Positions 35,657 through 45,198 of a stretch of 64,000 bases of DNA are shown here, piece after piece. The notes beneath the pieces are model-generated. The model was not told the origin of the DNA and did not search any database. It saw nothing but the letters and a program-made list of their open reading frames with translations. The stretch comes from Aquimarina sp042434915 (GTDB lineage Bacteria > Bacteroidota > Bacteroidia > Flavobacteriales > Flavobacteriaceae). Where the stretch lies: NCBI RefSeq assembly GCF_042434915.1, contig NZ_CP170198.1, positions 3,162,001 through 3,226,000 of the forward strand, read 5' to 3'. Made by a program: the position numbers and the translations under genes. Every line of letters starts with the position of its first letter. The stretch's first letter is position 1.

Positions 35657-36580
35657 ATGCGTTTGACAACAATCTACATATATGCAGCATTTATTTTAAT
35701 AGTTATTTGCGATTCTAAATTGAATGCTCAACAACTACCACAGTATACACAATATATGTATAACACAATGAGTATTAATCCAGCCTATGCTGGATCCAAT
35801 GATAGACTAGAAGCTTCGTTATTACATCGCTCACAGTGGGTAGGGATCGATGGTGCGCCTCAGACTCAAGTATTAACAGTAAATGGTAAATTTTTTGATA
35901 GGGTAGGACTTGGGTTTAATATTTTTAATGATAAAATAGGCCCTTCTAGTCAAGTAGATATCAATGTGGCGTTTTCATATCATCTAAAACTAAATGCGAC
36001 CGTAAATATAGGATTAGGTATGAATGCGGGTATGGATATCTTGTCTATTGATTGGTCAAAAGGTGAGATTTACGAAAATGAAGATGCTATTTTCAATGAA
36101 AACATAAATAAACTTCGACCAATAATAGGAGCAGGTAGTTTTATTTTTGGAGAACAATGGTATGCTGGTATTTCAGCTTCAAATTTTATTAAATCTGAGC
36201 GCTATGATGATCAAGATGAAGTGCTGGTAGAACGGGCAGTGCATTACTATCTTTTAGGAGGATATGTGATACCAATTACACCTCAATTAAAACTTAAACC
36301 AGCAGCAATGGTAAAATTAACTGAAGGCGCTCCAATAACTATTGACGTTTCATCTAACTTTTTAATTCAGGAAAAAGTAACTGTTGGAGTCTCTTATAGG
36401 TTTAATGATGCAGTAAGTGGATTGGCTGGATTTCAAATAAGCAATACCTTTTATTTAGGTTATGCCTACGATTATTCTATAAGCGATCTAAGTAAATATA
36501 ACAGTGGATCTCATGAAATTATCTTACGTTATACATTGCATGATAAAAAACGAAAAGCAAAATCACCTAGATTCTTTTAA
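35657..36580 (+). CDS. PorP/SprF family type IX secretion membrane protein
   Basis: A 307-aa outer-membrane protein with signal peptide (ends near SKLNAQQ). The family start QQLPQYTQYMYNTMSINPAYAGSND is followed by HRSQWVGIDGAPQTQ, both diagnostic of PorP/SprF. The rest is a predicted beta barrel ending in aromatic strands. SprF-type proteins are needed for export and surface anchoring of partners with type B C-terminal domains; here the partner is the adhesin 43 bp upstream. The OmpA-family gene follows after 19 bp, making a three-gene operon. Confidence 0.93.
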   Translation: MRLTTIYIYAAFILIVICDSKLNAQQLPQYTQYMYNTMSINPAYAGSNDRLEASLLHRSQWVGIDGAPQTQVLTVNGKFFDRVGLGFNIFNDKIGPSSQVDINVAFSYHLKLNATVNIGLGMNAGMDILSIDWSKGEIYENEDAIFNENINKLRPIIGAGSFIFGEQWYAGISASNFIKSERYDDQDEVLVERAVHYYLLGGYVIPITPQLKLKPAAMVKLTEGAPITIDVSSNFLIQEKVTVGVSYRFNDAVSGLAGFQISNTFYLGYAYDYSISDLSKYNSGSHEIILRYTLHDKKRKAKSPRFF

Positions 36581-36599
36581 CCCTATAATAGTAATATCA

Positions 36600-38528
36600 A
36601 TGAAAAAAATAGTACTACTACTTGTTATACTGTTTCAAATTACCGCTATTGCTCAAAGTAATCGCAAGCGTGCTGACGGCTATTTTGAAGATTTTAAATT
36701 CAAAAAAGCTATAGAGTTTTACCAACGAGCAGCCTCTAATAGTAAAAACGTGCATCCTGATGTTATGAGAGGATTGGCGAATAGCTATTTTAACATAGCT
36801 GCGTATAAAGAAGCTAAAGAATGGTATGAAAAACTTTATTCTGAAACAATAGAAACTATGGATGAGCCTACTTTTATTCGTTATATCCAAAGTTTGAAAT
36901 CAAATCAAGAATATGAGAAAGCTAATTCTTTGATTAAACAATATTATCGCGATAATACGGAGCGTATGAGGCTTATCGAGTTTCAAAAAAAACATTTGGA
37001 TAGCCTACTTGATAATGAGGCTATCTTTAGGATTGATAATCTTTTAATAAACTCAAATAAATCTGATTTTGCACCTGCTTATTACAAGAATAACGTGGTA
37101 TTTGCTTCTAGTAGGGATACTACCAAAGCAATGCAACGTAACTATTCTTGGAATGATCAGCCTTTTCTAGATCCATATGTCGCCACGATCGATCAAAGTA
37201 CAGGTCAACTACGCAATACCAAAAAATTTCTAGAAAATTTAGATTCTTCCTTTCATGAAGCGACAATGACCTTTTCACCTGATTTTAAAACGGTTTATTT
37301 TACACGCAATTATGCTTCTAAGCGTAAGTTAAAAGTTAATAAAGAAGGAGTGTCAAACATACAAATCTTAAAAGGCACTATAAAAGAGGGTAAGATTACC
37401 GATGTAGTACCCCTTAATTTTAATAGTAAAGAATATTCTTGTGGTCATCCCTCTATTTCTTCTGGTGGAACACATCTCTATTTTGCCTCAGATATGCCAG
37501 GTGGATTTGGAGGAAGTGATATCTATGTGTGCGAAATAAAAGCAGATGGTACTATGGGAACTCCTGTTAATCTCGGTTCTTATATCAATACACCAGGTAG
37601 AGAAATGTTCCCCTTTGCACTTGGTGAAGATCTCTATTTTGCATCGGATACTCATTTTGGACTAGGAGGACTAGATATTTTTAAGGCAGAACAAAAATCG
37701 GTTACCAAGTATACAATGCCTGTAAATTTAGGTAGACCGATAAACAGCAATATGGATGATTTTGCATATATCGAAAATGAGAGCGTAGCTTCGGGGTACT
37801 TTTCTTCGAATAGAGCTATGGGGAAAGGCGATGATGATATATATTATTTTGAGCTCTTAACACCAAAAGCATTTCAACTTTATAGCGGCCAGATTATGGA
37901 TAAAAACGCTAATACTGCTATTCCTTTTGCTACGGTAAAAGTTTACAACAAACAAAATACTTTAGAAAAAGAAATCGTAGCTAACGAAAAAGGAGAATAC
38001 AGTCTCAAGTTACCTTTAGAATCTGAGTTTACTATTGTATTTACAAAACCAGGATATACGCAACATACCACCGTTGTTAAAACACTTAATGCTCCAAACG
38101 CAGAATCAAAGAAAAACTTGGTATTACTAGTCTCATTTGAACAATTCGTAGTTAAAGAGGGAGATGTTGAAAAAATAAAAGTAAATCCCATTTTCTTTGA
38201 ATCGTTTAAATATAATATTACACCACAAGCTGAAGTAGAGTTACAAAAGATAATTGTTGCCATGAACAGTTTTCCCAAGATTCGTATACGTATAGAATCT
38301 CATACCGATAGTAGAGGTGCAGACTTAATGAATTATAAATTGTCAAACCAAAGAGCACGTTCTACATATGATTACTTAATTGCAAATGGCATAGACCCAA
38401 GTAGAATTGAAAGTGCTATTGGTTATGGAGAAACAGAACTAAAGAATTATTGTATTAATGGATTTAAATGTACAGAAGATGAGCATCTGATCAATAGAAG
38501 ATCTGACTTTATAATAGTTTCAAAATAA
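36600..38528 (+). CDS. OmpA family protein with TPR and PD40 regions
   Basis: A 642-aa periplasmic/outer-membrane protein. The signal peptide is MKKIVLLLVILFQITAIAQ. TPR-like helices come next (about 20-150; YFEDFKFKKAIEFYQRA), then WD40/PD40-type propeller blades (about 185-420; HLYFASDMPGGFGGSDIYV). A CarboxypepD_reg-like domain (about 430-500) and a C-terminal OmpA peptidoglycan-binding domain (about 540-642; IESHTDSRGADLMNYKLSNQRA) complete it. The ATG at 36600 starts exactly at the signal peptide; upstream in-frame codons lie inside the SprF gene. It probably tethers the SprF/adhesin secretion complex to peptidoglycan, as PorE-like proteins do. A strong terminator follows. Confidence 0.92.
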   Translation: MKKIVLLLVILFQITAIAQSNRKRADGYFEDFKFKKAIEFYQRAASNSKNVHPDVMRGLANSYFNIAAYKEAKEWYEKLYSETIETMDEPTFIRYIQSLKSNQEYEKANSLIKQYYRDNTERMRLIEFQKKHLDSLLDNEAIFRIDNLLINSNKSDFAPAYYKNNVVFASSRDTTKAMQRNYSWNDQPFLDPYVATIDQSTGQLRNTKKFLENLDSSFHEATMTFSPDFKTVYFTRNYASKRKLKVNKEGVSNIQILKGTIKEGKITDVVPLNFNSKEYSCGHPSISSGGTHLYFASDMPGGFGGSDIYVCEIKADGTMGTPVNLGSYINTPGREMFPFALGEDLYFASDTHFGLGGLDIFKAEQKSVTKYTMPVNLGRPINSNMDDFAYIENESVASGYFSSNRAMGKGDDDIYYFELLTPKAFQLYSGQIMDKNANTAIPFATVKVYNKQNTLEKEIVANEKGEYSLKLPLESEFTIVFTKPGYTQHTTVVKTLNAPNAESKKNLVLLVSFEQFVVKEGDVEKIKVNPIFFESFKYNITPQAEVELQKIIVAMNSFPKIRIRIESHTDSRGADLMNYKLSNQRARSTYDYLIANGIDPSRIESAIGYGETELKNYCINGFKCTEDEHLINRRSDFIIVSK

Positions 38529-38568
38529 CAATAAAATTAATGATTTATAAGAGAAATCAAGGTAAATA

Positions 38569-38599
38569 AAAAGCCTTACAAAATCTGTAAGGCTTTTTT
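38569..38599 (+). terminator. intrinsic terminator of adhesin-SprF-OmpA operon
   Basis: AAAGCCTTACA pairs perfectly with TGTAAGGCTTT around a 5-nt loop, followed by a T-run; 41 bp after the OmpA-family stop. It also abuts the tRNA gene on the minus strand. Confidence 0.88.
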
Positions 38600-38600
38600 G

Positions 38601-38674
38601 TGGTCCCACTTGGGCTCGAACCAAGGACCCTTTGATTATGAGTCAAATGCTCTAACCAGCTGAGCTATGGGACC
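38601..38674 (-). tRNA. tRNA with CAU anticodon (Met elongator or Ile2)
   Basis: Minus-strand cloverleaf: acceptor GGTCCCA with TGGGACC (7 pairs), D arm AGCTCAGCTGGTTAGAG, and anticodon arm TTTGA-CTCATAA-TCAAA with anticodon CAT. The T arm is CTTGG-TTCGAGC-CCAAG. CCA is not encoded. CAU occurs in elongator tRNA-Met, initiator tRNA and the lysidine-modified tRNA-Ile2; the G1-C72 pair argues against an initiator. Met and Ile2 cannot be separated by eye. Confidence 0.9.
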
Positions 38675-38822
38675 TAAAACGGAGGGCAAATTTAAGAATT
38701 AGATAGATACACGCCAAACATTTTTTGTGTTTTGATTGTATTTTTTTTACCGGTTTCATTGAAGCTTTTAAAATCAACAGTTTAGTAAGTAAAATAAGCT
38801 AATCTTTACAATTTGTAAAGGA

Positions 38823-39236
38823 TCAATTTGTAATCTCCTGGCATAGTTCGATCAATACGCCATTTGAACTTTTTGGATGCACAAAAGCTACGAGTTTATT
38901 ATCTGCTCCTCGCTTAGGTTGTTCATTGATAAGCTTAAAACCTTCAGCTTTTAGCCGTTTTAATTCTAGTTCAATATCCGTTACGTCAAATGCAATATGA
39001 TGAATACCTTCTCCTTTTTTAGCGATAAATTTTCCAATCGGTCCATTTGGATCAGTACTAGCCAACAGCTCAATTTTACTTTCTCCTACTTCAAAAAATG
39101 AAGTTGCTACGGATTCACTTTCAACGATTTCTTCCTTGTATGGAGCTACGCCCAATAACTTTTGGTACAATTGATTTGCTTGATCTAGGTCTTTGACAGC
39201 AATTCCTAGGTGTTCAATTTTGTTTATATGATTCAT
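38823..39236 (-). CDS. mce: methylmalonyl-CoA epimerase
   Basis: A 137-aa glyoxalase-fold protein. The metal ligands of the family appear as His in KIEHLGIAVKDL (about His10), His in EGIHHIAFDVTDIE (about 83), and Glu in NGVLIELCQE near the C-terminus. The PYKEEIVESESVATSFFEVG stretch is typical. The enzyme epimerises methylmalonyl-CoA between the carboxylase and mutase steps of propionate metabolism. The mutase genes are not in this window. A single gene, divergent from rbfA. Confidence 0.88.
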   Translation of the reverse strand: MNHINKIEHLGIAVKDLDQANQLYQKLLGVAPYKEEIVESESVATSFFEVGESKIELLASTDPNGPIGKFIAKKGEGIHHIAFDVTDIELELKRLKAEGFKLINEQPKRGADNKLVAFVHPKSSNGVLIELCQEITN

Positions 39237-39305
39237 CTGGTATTATTTCAATAAGGTAAAATTACGATTATTATCGTAGACCTACATCTACATCATATTA
39301 ATATG

Positions 39306-39313
39306 TATTTTTG
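39306..39313 (+). promoter_or_regulatory. possible -7 promoter box for rbfA
   Basis: TATTTTTG fits TAnnTTTG but lies only 4 bp before the rbfA ATG, implying an almost leaderless transcript; tentative. Confidence 0.3.
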
Positions 39314-39317
39314 CAAT

Positions 39318-39710
39318 ATGGAAACAAATAGACAGAAAAAAATAGGAGGAGTTTTACAGCGAGATATCGCAGATGTGATTCAACAAGCCTTACGTGATGC
39401 AGGGGTGCAGGGTATTTTGGTTTCTGTAACCAAAGTTTCTGTAACCACTGATCTCTCAATAAGTAAAGTATATATGAGTGTTTTTCCACATGCTGAAGGA
39501 GAAAAAGTTTTAAAAGAGGTTAATGCAGTGAAATCGCAAATTAAACATCAAGTAGCTTTGCGAACAAAACACCAATTACGTCGAATGCCCGAATTATCTT
39601 TTTTTATAGATGATTCGCTTGAATATATTGCAAATATTGAAAAAGCAGTAAAAGGGGAGGAAAATCCTTTACAAGATCCAGACTTACTTGAACGACGAAA
39701 GAAAAAATAG
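39318..39710 (+). CDS. rbfA: 30S ribosome-binding factor RbfA
   Basis: A 130-aa KH-like factor. The N-terminus ETNRQKKIGGVLQRDIADVIQ, the central VSVTKVSVTTDLSISKVYMSVFP and LRTKHQLRRMPELSFFIDDSLEYI match RbfA. It binds the 30S subunit during 16S rRNA 5'-end maturation. The ATG at 39318 was chosen because upstream codons overlap the promoter-like box. A 49-bp gap separates it from the LolC/E-like gene, probably the same operon. Confidence 0.92.
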   Translation: METNRQKKIGGVLQRDIADVIQQALRDAGVQGILVSVTKVSVTTDLSISKVYMSVFPHAEGEKVLKEVNAVKSQIKHQVALRTKHQLRRMPELSFFIDDSLEYIANIEKAVKGEENPLQDPDLLERRKKK

Positions 39711-39759
39711 ATAAGGTTCTTTAAAGACTAGCACCACAAATAACATCGCCATTTAAATT

Positions 39760-40962
39760 TTGAAAATTTCACTGTATATCGCCAAGCGTTATTTATTTTC
39801 TCCTGGGAGTAGTAATGCGATAAATATAATTACTGGTATCGCGGCTATGGGTGTTGTGATTGGAGCAATGGCGTTGTTCCTTGTGCTTTCTGGATTTGCT
39901 GGGCTCAAGGATTTTAGTCTACGATATACTTCATTTTTTGATCCAGATCTCAAGCTATTTCCAACAAGTGGCAAAACGTTTCAACTCACTCCTAAGGATC
40001 GCGAACAATTACAAGATATTACAGAAATTGTGACCTATGCCGAAGTTGTTGAAGAACGTGTCTTTTTAGAATATAAGAACAAACCTAAAACCGCTTATAT
40101 TAAAGGCGTAAGTGAAAGTTATGCACAGGTTATAGCGCCAGACAGTATTTTAATCTATGGAAATTGGTTAGGTAAAAATGATTTTCAAGTGGTTGCAGGT
40201 AACGGTATAAGCAGAGAGTTAGGCATGGGTGTAGAACGTACCTATACTAATTTTTTGAGCATGTATGTTCCACGTCCAGGTAAAGGAATTCCTAGCGATG
40301 CCTCAAAAGCTTTTAGAAAACAACGTGCTGTACCTATAGGAATCTATAGTGTGAATGAAGAATTGGATAGTAAGTATGTATTCTCAACTATTGGATTAGC
40401 GCGTAACTTATTAGAACTATCAAACGATCAAGTATCTGCTATAGAGATTAAATTAAAGAATGAAGAGGACGAAGCTGAAGCAATAGCAAAAATAGCCGCT
40501 ATCTTTGGTGATCGTATTATCACAAAAAATAGAATTCAACTTAATGCAACCCTGTATCGCATGTTAAATACCGAGAATCTTGTTTCTTATCTTGTGATAA
40601 CACTTATTGCGGTTATTGCATTGTTTAATGTTGCGGGGGCAATAATTATGATGATTATTGATAAAAAAGGAAATATAAAAACGCTTTATAACTTAGGCGT
40701 TTCCCTATCGGGATTAAAGAAAATTTTTCTTTTTCAAGGGTTGTTGATGACGATTTTGGGTACTGTACTTGGTTTGTTTTTAGGTTTGTTTTTGATTCTT
40801 GCGCAACAACAGTATGGATTGCTTATGATAACACCGAGTTTACCTTATCCCACACGTATAACCGTTTTAAGCTTTATTATTGTTTTCTTTACTATAACAA
40901 TTATAGGCGGCATAGCATCCTATCTTGCATCAAGTAGAATTAATCAAAGACTTTTAAAGTAA
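39760..40962 (+). CDS. ABC transporter permease, LolC/LolE (FtsX) family
   Basis: A 400-aa membrane protein. TM1 is near 20-45 (GSSNAINIITGIAAMGVVIGAMALFLVLSGFAGLKD, the LolE-type start), a large periplasmic domain spans about 50-270, and three TM segments make up the C-terminal FtsX domain (about 275-395). It likely belongs to the lipoprotein-releasing complex at the inner membrane; the ATPase partner is not here. It starts with TTG at 39760 (KISLYIAKRYLF follows); no ATG fits. Convergent with dusB after 25 bp. Confidence 0.85.
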   Translation: MKISLYIAKRYLFSPGSSNAINIITGIAAMGVVIGAMALFLVLSGFAGLKDFSLRYTSFFDPDLKLFPTSGKTFQLTPKDREQLQDITEIVTYAEVVEERVFLEYKNKPKTAYIKGVSESYAQVIAPDSILIYGNWLGKNDFQVVAGNGISRELGMGVERTYTNFLSMYVPRPGKGIPSDASKAFRKQRAVPIGIYSVNEELDSKYVFSTIGLARNLLELSNDQVSAIEIKLKNEEDEAEAIAKIAAIFGDRIITKNRIQLNATLYRMLNTENLVSYLVITLIAVIALFNVAGAIIMMIIDKKGNIKTLYNLGVSLSGLKKIFLFQGLLMTILGTVLGLFLGLFLILAQQQYGLLMITPSLPYPTRITVLSFIIVFFTITIIGGIASYLASSRINQRLLK

Positions 40963-40987
40963 ATATTTGGATTAAACCATCAAAGAT

Positions 40988-41980
40988 TTACGAAAAAATA
41001 AAATTACTAAAACTTTGTTCGATTTCATCAAATACGTCAAAAACATCTTGAGATGCATCACTAGTAACCATTTTCATTCTGTACTCCTTAAAATGTGGAA
41101 TGCCTTTAAAATAATTAGTATAGTGCCTTCTAGTTTCAAACACTCCTAGCTTTTCGCCTTTCCAATCTATAGCCATTTGTAAATGTCTTCGCGCAGCGTC
41201 TACACGCTCTTGAATCGTTGGCGGTGCTAACTGCTCTCCTGTTTTAAAATAATGCTTAACCTCTTTGAAAAACCATGGGTAGCCTATACTCGCACGACCG
41301 ATCATAGCGCCATCCAGTCCGTACTGATCTCTCATGAGCATCGCACGTTCTGGGGTATCGACATCACCATTACCAAATACAGGAATATGCATCCGAGCAT
41401 TATTTTTTACCTCAGCTATTGGAGCCCAATCAGCAGACCCCTTATACATTTGTGCTCGTGTTCTGCCATGAATAGCAATAGCTTTAGCACCAACATCTTG
41501 CAATCGTTCTGCTACTTCTACTATTTTGATAGATTCATGATCCCAGCCCAGTCTAGTTTTTACGGTTATTGGCAGATTGGTATGTTTGACCATAGCTTCA
41601 GTAAGGGAGACCATTAGATCAATATTTTTTAAAATTCCAGCACCTGCACCTTTACTTACAACTTTTTTTACAGGGCATCCAAAATTAATATCTATAATAT
41701 CTGGTTTTGATGCTTCAACAATTTCTACAGATCGAAGCATCGATTCTAAGTTAGCCCCAAAAATTTGGATACCTACAGGACGTTCTTTTTCATATATATC
41801 CAATTTCATAACACTTTTTGCAGCATCACGAATTAAACCTTCAGAAGATATAAACTCAGTATATACAACATCAGCTCCTTGTTCTTTACAAAGAGCTCTA
41901 AACGGTGGATCACTTACATCTTCCATCGGAGCCAAAAGCAACGGAAATTCACCTACATCAATATCACCAATTTTAGCCAA
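40988..41980 (-). CDS. dusB: tRNA-dihydrouridine synthase
   Basis: A 330-aa FMN enzyme. It has LLLAPMEDVSDPPFRALC at the start of the barrel, NFGCPVKKVVSKGAGAG (catalytic Cys about 99), ITVKTRLGWDHES, IHGRTRAQMYKGSADW and FGNGDVDTPERA. DusB reduces specific uridines in tRNA. The start is TTG at 41980; the ten residues before the barrel fit the family, and no ATG lies upstream in frame. A TATTTTTG box lies about 90 bp upstream. Confidence 0.92.
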   Translation of the reverse strand: MAKIGDIDVGEFPLLLAPMEDVSDPPFRALCKEQGADVVYTEFISSEGLIRDAAKSVMKLDIYEKERPVGIQIFGANLESMLRSVEIVEASKPDIIDINFGCPVKKVVSKGAGAGILKNIDLMVSLTEAMVKHTNLPITVKTRLGWDHESIKIVEVAERLQDVGAKAIAIHGRTRAQMYKGSADWAPIAEVKNNARMHIPVFGNGDVDTPERAMLMRDQYGLDGAMIGRASIGYPWFFKEVKHYFKTGEQLAPPTIQERVDAARRHLQMAIDWKGEKLGVFETRRHYTNYFKGIPHFKEYRMKMVTSDASQDVFDVFDEIEQSFSNFIFS

Positions 41981-42069
41981 ATTAAATTTTCTTTAGTTAA
42001 TTTATTTTCTTTAATACAAACAAGTTAGCATCCATCATTTCCTATGGAAATTTACGTAGTATTAGAATG

Positions 42070-42077
42070 CAAAAATA
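42070..42077 (-). promoter_or_regulatory. -7 promoter box for dusB
   Basis: Minus-strand TATTTTTG, exact TAnnTTTG match, 89 bp before the TTG start. Nothing else recognisable is in the 241-bp gap. Confidence 0.4.
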
Positions 42078-42221
42078 CGAATATATCAAGATGAAAGATA
42101 TAATTTATGTTGAGAAAAACTTAACAACTCCTCTTAAAATGGTGCAAATTAACAAGTACTTGTGAAGCTTAAGTCTTAAAAATAGGCAGTTTTGTAACCG
42201 AAACTTATAAAATTTAATATT

Positions 42222-43061
42222 ATGCCTTTAAGAAATCTACTATTTTTTATACTGCTATTTACATCTTTATTCGGGATGGCTCAAACAGATTCACTTTCTT
42301 TCAGTGATCGAGAAAAACAACACAGATATAATTATAATTTTAAATATGAGTTGCCTATTACAGCAGTAGCTGCAGGAATCACACTATATAACTTTACACA
42401 AATTTATAGCAAAGATAGGGTGCCAAATGAACGGGTTATGAGTATAGATAGAGCTAATGTAAATCGCTTTGATCGTGGTGCAGCTGGGAATTTTGATGAA
42501 GATGCAGAAAAAATTAGTGATATGATATTTTATGGATCTGTTCCTGTCCCATTATTAGTTTTTGGTATAGATCCTAAAATTAGAAAAGATTATTTACGTG
42601 TGAGTTTATTATATCTTCAAGCAATGTCATTTACAGGAGTAGTGTATAGTACCTCGCATCAGCTTAATGATCGCCGCAGACCTTACGTATATAATACAGA
42701 GCTGGATATTTCTGAGAGAAATCGTGGAGCTTCACAAAACTCATTTATTGCTGGTCACCCAGCATTGGTTGGTACAGCAACATTTTTTATGGCCAAAGTT
42801 TATGCAGATTATCATCCAGAATCCGCATTTAAATGGGTAATGTATGGGTTGGCAGGTGCTTCGACCTATGCAACAGCACATCTACGAGTAAAAGCTGGTC
42901 AACATTTCCCAACCGATGTAATGGTAGGTAGCTTGGTTGGTGCAGCTTCTGGATTTTTGGTCCCTTATTTTCATAAAAACAAACTTTTTAAAGATCCTAA
43001 TCTCGGTTTGATGCCTATCACGGGTGAATACCACGGGTTAAGTCTTTCCTATACTTTTTAA
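42222..43061 (+). CDS. PAP2 superfamily phosphatase, membrane-associated
   Basis: A 279-aa protein with signal peptide (LLFFILLFTSLFGMAQ). The three PAP2 motifs are present in order: NDRRRPYVYN (K/R-x6-RP type, about 150), SFIAGHPALVGTATFF (motif 2, usually PSGH; here IAGH, about 172) and LRVKAGQHFPTDVMVG (motif 3 with R-x5-H-x3-D, about 227-235). It hydrolyses a phosphate monoester or pyrophosphate of a lipid such as undecaprenyl-PP, in the periplasm; the substrate is not known. It is a single gene with its own terminator. Confidence 0.88.
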   Translation: MPLRNLLFFILLFTSLFGMAQTDSLSFSDREKQHRYNYNFKYELPITAVAAGITLYNFTQIYSKDRVPNERVMSIDRANVNRFDRGAAGNFDEDAEKISDMIFYGSVPVPLLVFGIDPKIRKDYLRVSLLYLQAMSFTGVVYSTSHQLNDRRRPYVYNTELDISERNRGASQNSFIAGHPALVGTATFFMAKVYADYHPESAFKWVMYGLAGASTYATAHLRVKAGQHFPTDVMVGSLVGAASGFLVPYFHKNKLFKDPNLGLMPITGEYHGLSLSYTF

Positions 43062-43089
43062 ACTATTACTAATTAACACAACACTCCAG

Positions 43090-43128
43090 CCGGATAGCGA
43101 ATTATTTTCGTTGTCCGGTTTTATTTTT
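43090..43128 (+). terminator. intrinsic terminator after PAP2 gene
   Basis: CCGGATAGCGAA pairs with TTCGTTGTCCGG (two G-U), tetraloop-sized loop, followed by a T-run; 28 bp after the stop. Confidence 0.85.
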
Positions 43129-43204
43129 AGTGGTCTTTGGATTAAATCAGTATCTTATGACATAAATGAATTGCATCTAATGATCTAGATGCTATGAAAT
43201 CAAT

Positions 43205-43212
43205 TATATTTG
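43205..43212 (+). promoter_or_regulatory. -7 promoter box for lepA
   Basis: TATATTTG, exact TAnnTTTG match, 115 bp before the lepA ATG. The leader contains a short CTCT/AGAG hairpin next to the start; otherwise nothing recognisable in the 266-bp gap. Confidence 0.45.
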
Positions 43213-43327
43213 CAAATTGAAAGATCGAATTTTAACTTAGCTTTAGCTTGGATTAAGAAACGTTCTATACGTAAAATTGATCACTGATAGAGTAGAAGTG
43301 CTCTAGTAACGGTGTAACCAGAGAAGG

Positions 43328-45124
43328 ATGAAGAATATAAGAAACTTTTGTATTATAGCACATATTGATCACGGTAAAAGCACATTGGCTGACAGGTTAT
43401 TGGATTTTACGGGTTCAGTTACCGCTCGTGAGGCACAGGCACAATTATTGGACAGTATGGATCTTGAACGCGAGCGAGGGATTACTATTAAAAGTCATGC
43501 AATCCAAATGGATTACACTTACAAAGGAGAACATTATATATTGAACTTAATTGATACTCCTGGACATGTAGATTTCTCCTATGAAGTTTCTAGATCTATT
43601 GCTGCATGTGAGGGTGCTTTATTAATAGTTGATGCCGCACAAAGTATACAGGCACAAACAATCTCTAATTTGTACTTAGCCTTAGAGAATGATCTTGAGA
43701 TTATACCAGTACTTAACAAGGTAGATTTGCCAAGTGCAAATCCAGAAGAAGTTACAGACGATATTGTGGATCTCTTAGGTTGTGATGCTTCTGATGTTAT
43801 CCCTGCAAGTGCAAAGACAGGTATTGGTATCGAAGAAATCTTAACAGCTATCATTGAGAGGGTACCAGCTCCCAAGGGAAATCCTGAAGAATCGTTGCAA
43901 GCATTAATTTTTGATTCTGTTTACAATCCTTTTCGTGGAGTTGAAACCTATTTTAGGGTAATGAACGGTGAAATCCGGAAAGGTCAGCAAATCAAATTTG
44001 TCGCAACAGGTAAAAGCTATTTTGCAGATGAGATAGGTACATTAAAGCTTAAACAAGTACCAAAGCAAGTTATAAAAACTGGAGACGTAGGATATTTAAT
44101 AACAGGTATTAAAGATGCTAGAGAAGTAAAAGTTGGAGATACAATCACCGATACAAAAAGTCCTACAAAGAATGCAATTGGTGGTTTTGAAGATGTAAAG
44201 CCAATGGTATTTGCGGGAATTTATCCTGTAGACACCGAGGATTATGAGGAACTACGTTCATCAATGGAAAAGTTACAGCTCAACGATGCTTCATTAGTAT
44301 TTGTTCCTGAAAGCTCTGCAGCACTTGGTTTTGGTTTTAGATGTGGTTTCTTAGGGATGTTGCATATGGAGATCATTCAAGAACGTCTGGAACGAGAGTT
44401 TAATATGACGGTAATTACAACGGTGCCCAACGTTTCTTATCATGCTTTTACAAATAAAGAACCAGATCAAATTATTATAGTAAATAATCCGTCTGATTTA
44501 CCAGAACCTTCAACCTTAAACAGAGTTGAAGAACCTTTTATAAAAGCTACTATTATAACAAAGTCTGACTTTGTTGGTTCTGTAATGTCTTTATGTATAG
44601 AAAAACGTGGTGAAATAACCAATCAAACCTATTTAACTACTGAACGTGTCGAATTAACGTTTGATATGCCACTTGCAGAAATTGTTTTTGACTTCTATGA
44701 TCGTCTAAAAACTGTTTCAAAGGGCTATGCATCATTTGATTATTCACCTATTGGATTACGAGAATCAAAACTTGTAAAAGTTGATATTTTACTTAATGGA
44801 AATACGGTAGATGCACTTTCTGCATTACTACACAAGGATAATGCATACGATATCGGTAAGAAAATCTGTGAAAAGTTAAAAGAGTTAATACCTCGACAAC
44901 AATTTGACATTCCTATACAGGCTGCAATTGGTGCAAAATTTATTGCGAGAGAAACGGTTAAGGCATTACGTAAAGATGTAACTGCAAAATGTTACGGAGG
45001 TGATATTTCTAGAAAGCGTAAACTACTCGAAAAACAGAAAAAAGGTAAAAAGCGAATGCGTCAAGTTGGAAATGTAGAAATCCCTCAAGAAGCCTTTATG
45101 GCCGTACTAAAGCTGAATGATTAA
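43328..45124 (+). CDS. lepA: elongation factor 4 (LepA)
   Basis: A 598-aa translational GTPase. G motifs are AHIDHGKSTLADRLL (G1), ERGITIKSHAI (G2), DTPGHVDFSYEV (G3), NKVDLPSANPE (G4) and PASAKTGIG (G5). EF-G-like domains follow with ESSAALGFGFRCGFLGMLH. The LepA-specific C-terminal domain ends DISRKRKLLEKQKKGKKRMRQ, the signature tail. It acts in translation initiation/back-translocation on the ribosome. Length is exactly that of the family. Confidence 0.97.
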   Translation: MKNIRNFCIIAHIDHGKSTLADRLLDFTGSVTAREAQAQLLDSMDLERERGITIKSHAIQMDYTYKGEHYILNLIDTPGHVDFSYEVSRSIAACEGALLIVDAAQSIQAQTISNLYLALENDLEIIPVLNKVDLPSANPEEVTDDIVDLLGCDASDVIPASAKTGIGIEEILTAIIERVPAPKGNPEESLQALIFDSVYNPFRGVETYFRVMNGEIRKGQQIKFVATGKSYFADEIGTLKLKQVPKQVIKTGDVGYLITGIKDAREVKVGDTITDTKSPTKNAIGGFEDVKPMVFAGIYPVDTEDYEELRSSMEKLQLNDASLVFVPESSAALGFGFRCGFLGMLHMEIIQERLEREFNMTVITTVPNVSYHAFTNKEPDQIIIVNNPSDLPEPSTLNRVEEPFIKATIITKSDFVGSVMSLCIEKRGEITNQTYLTTERVELTFDMPLAEIVFDFYDRLKTVSKGYASFDYSPIGLRESKLVKVDILLNGNTVDALSALLHKDNAYDIGKKICEKLKELIPRQQFDIPIQAAIGAKFIARETVKALRKDVTAKCYGGDISRKRKLLEKQKKGKKRMRQVGNVEIPQEAFMAVLKLND

Positions 45125-45156
45125 TATTAATAGATATAGAGGAAAATAGTGTTGAG

Positions 45157-45198
45157 AAAAGCTATTTTAGTATATGTATATGCTGAAATAGCTTTTTT
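45157..45198 (+). terminator. intrinsic terminator after lepA
   Basis: AAAGCTATTT.AG pairs with CT.AAATAGCTTT around a 12-nt loop, then six T. Its T-run overlaps the stop codon of the convergent HAD gene. Confidence 0.78.

Noticed and set aside
38601..38674. Initiator tRNA-fMet
   Set aside because: The acceptor stem begins with a G-C pair and the anticodon stem lacks the three consecutive G-C pairs of initiators.
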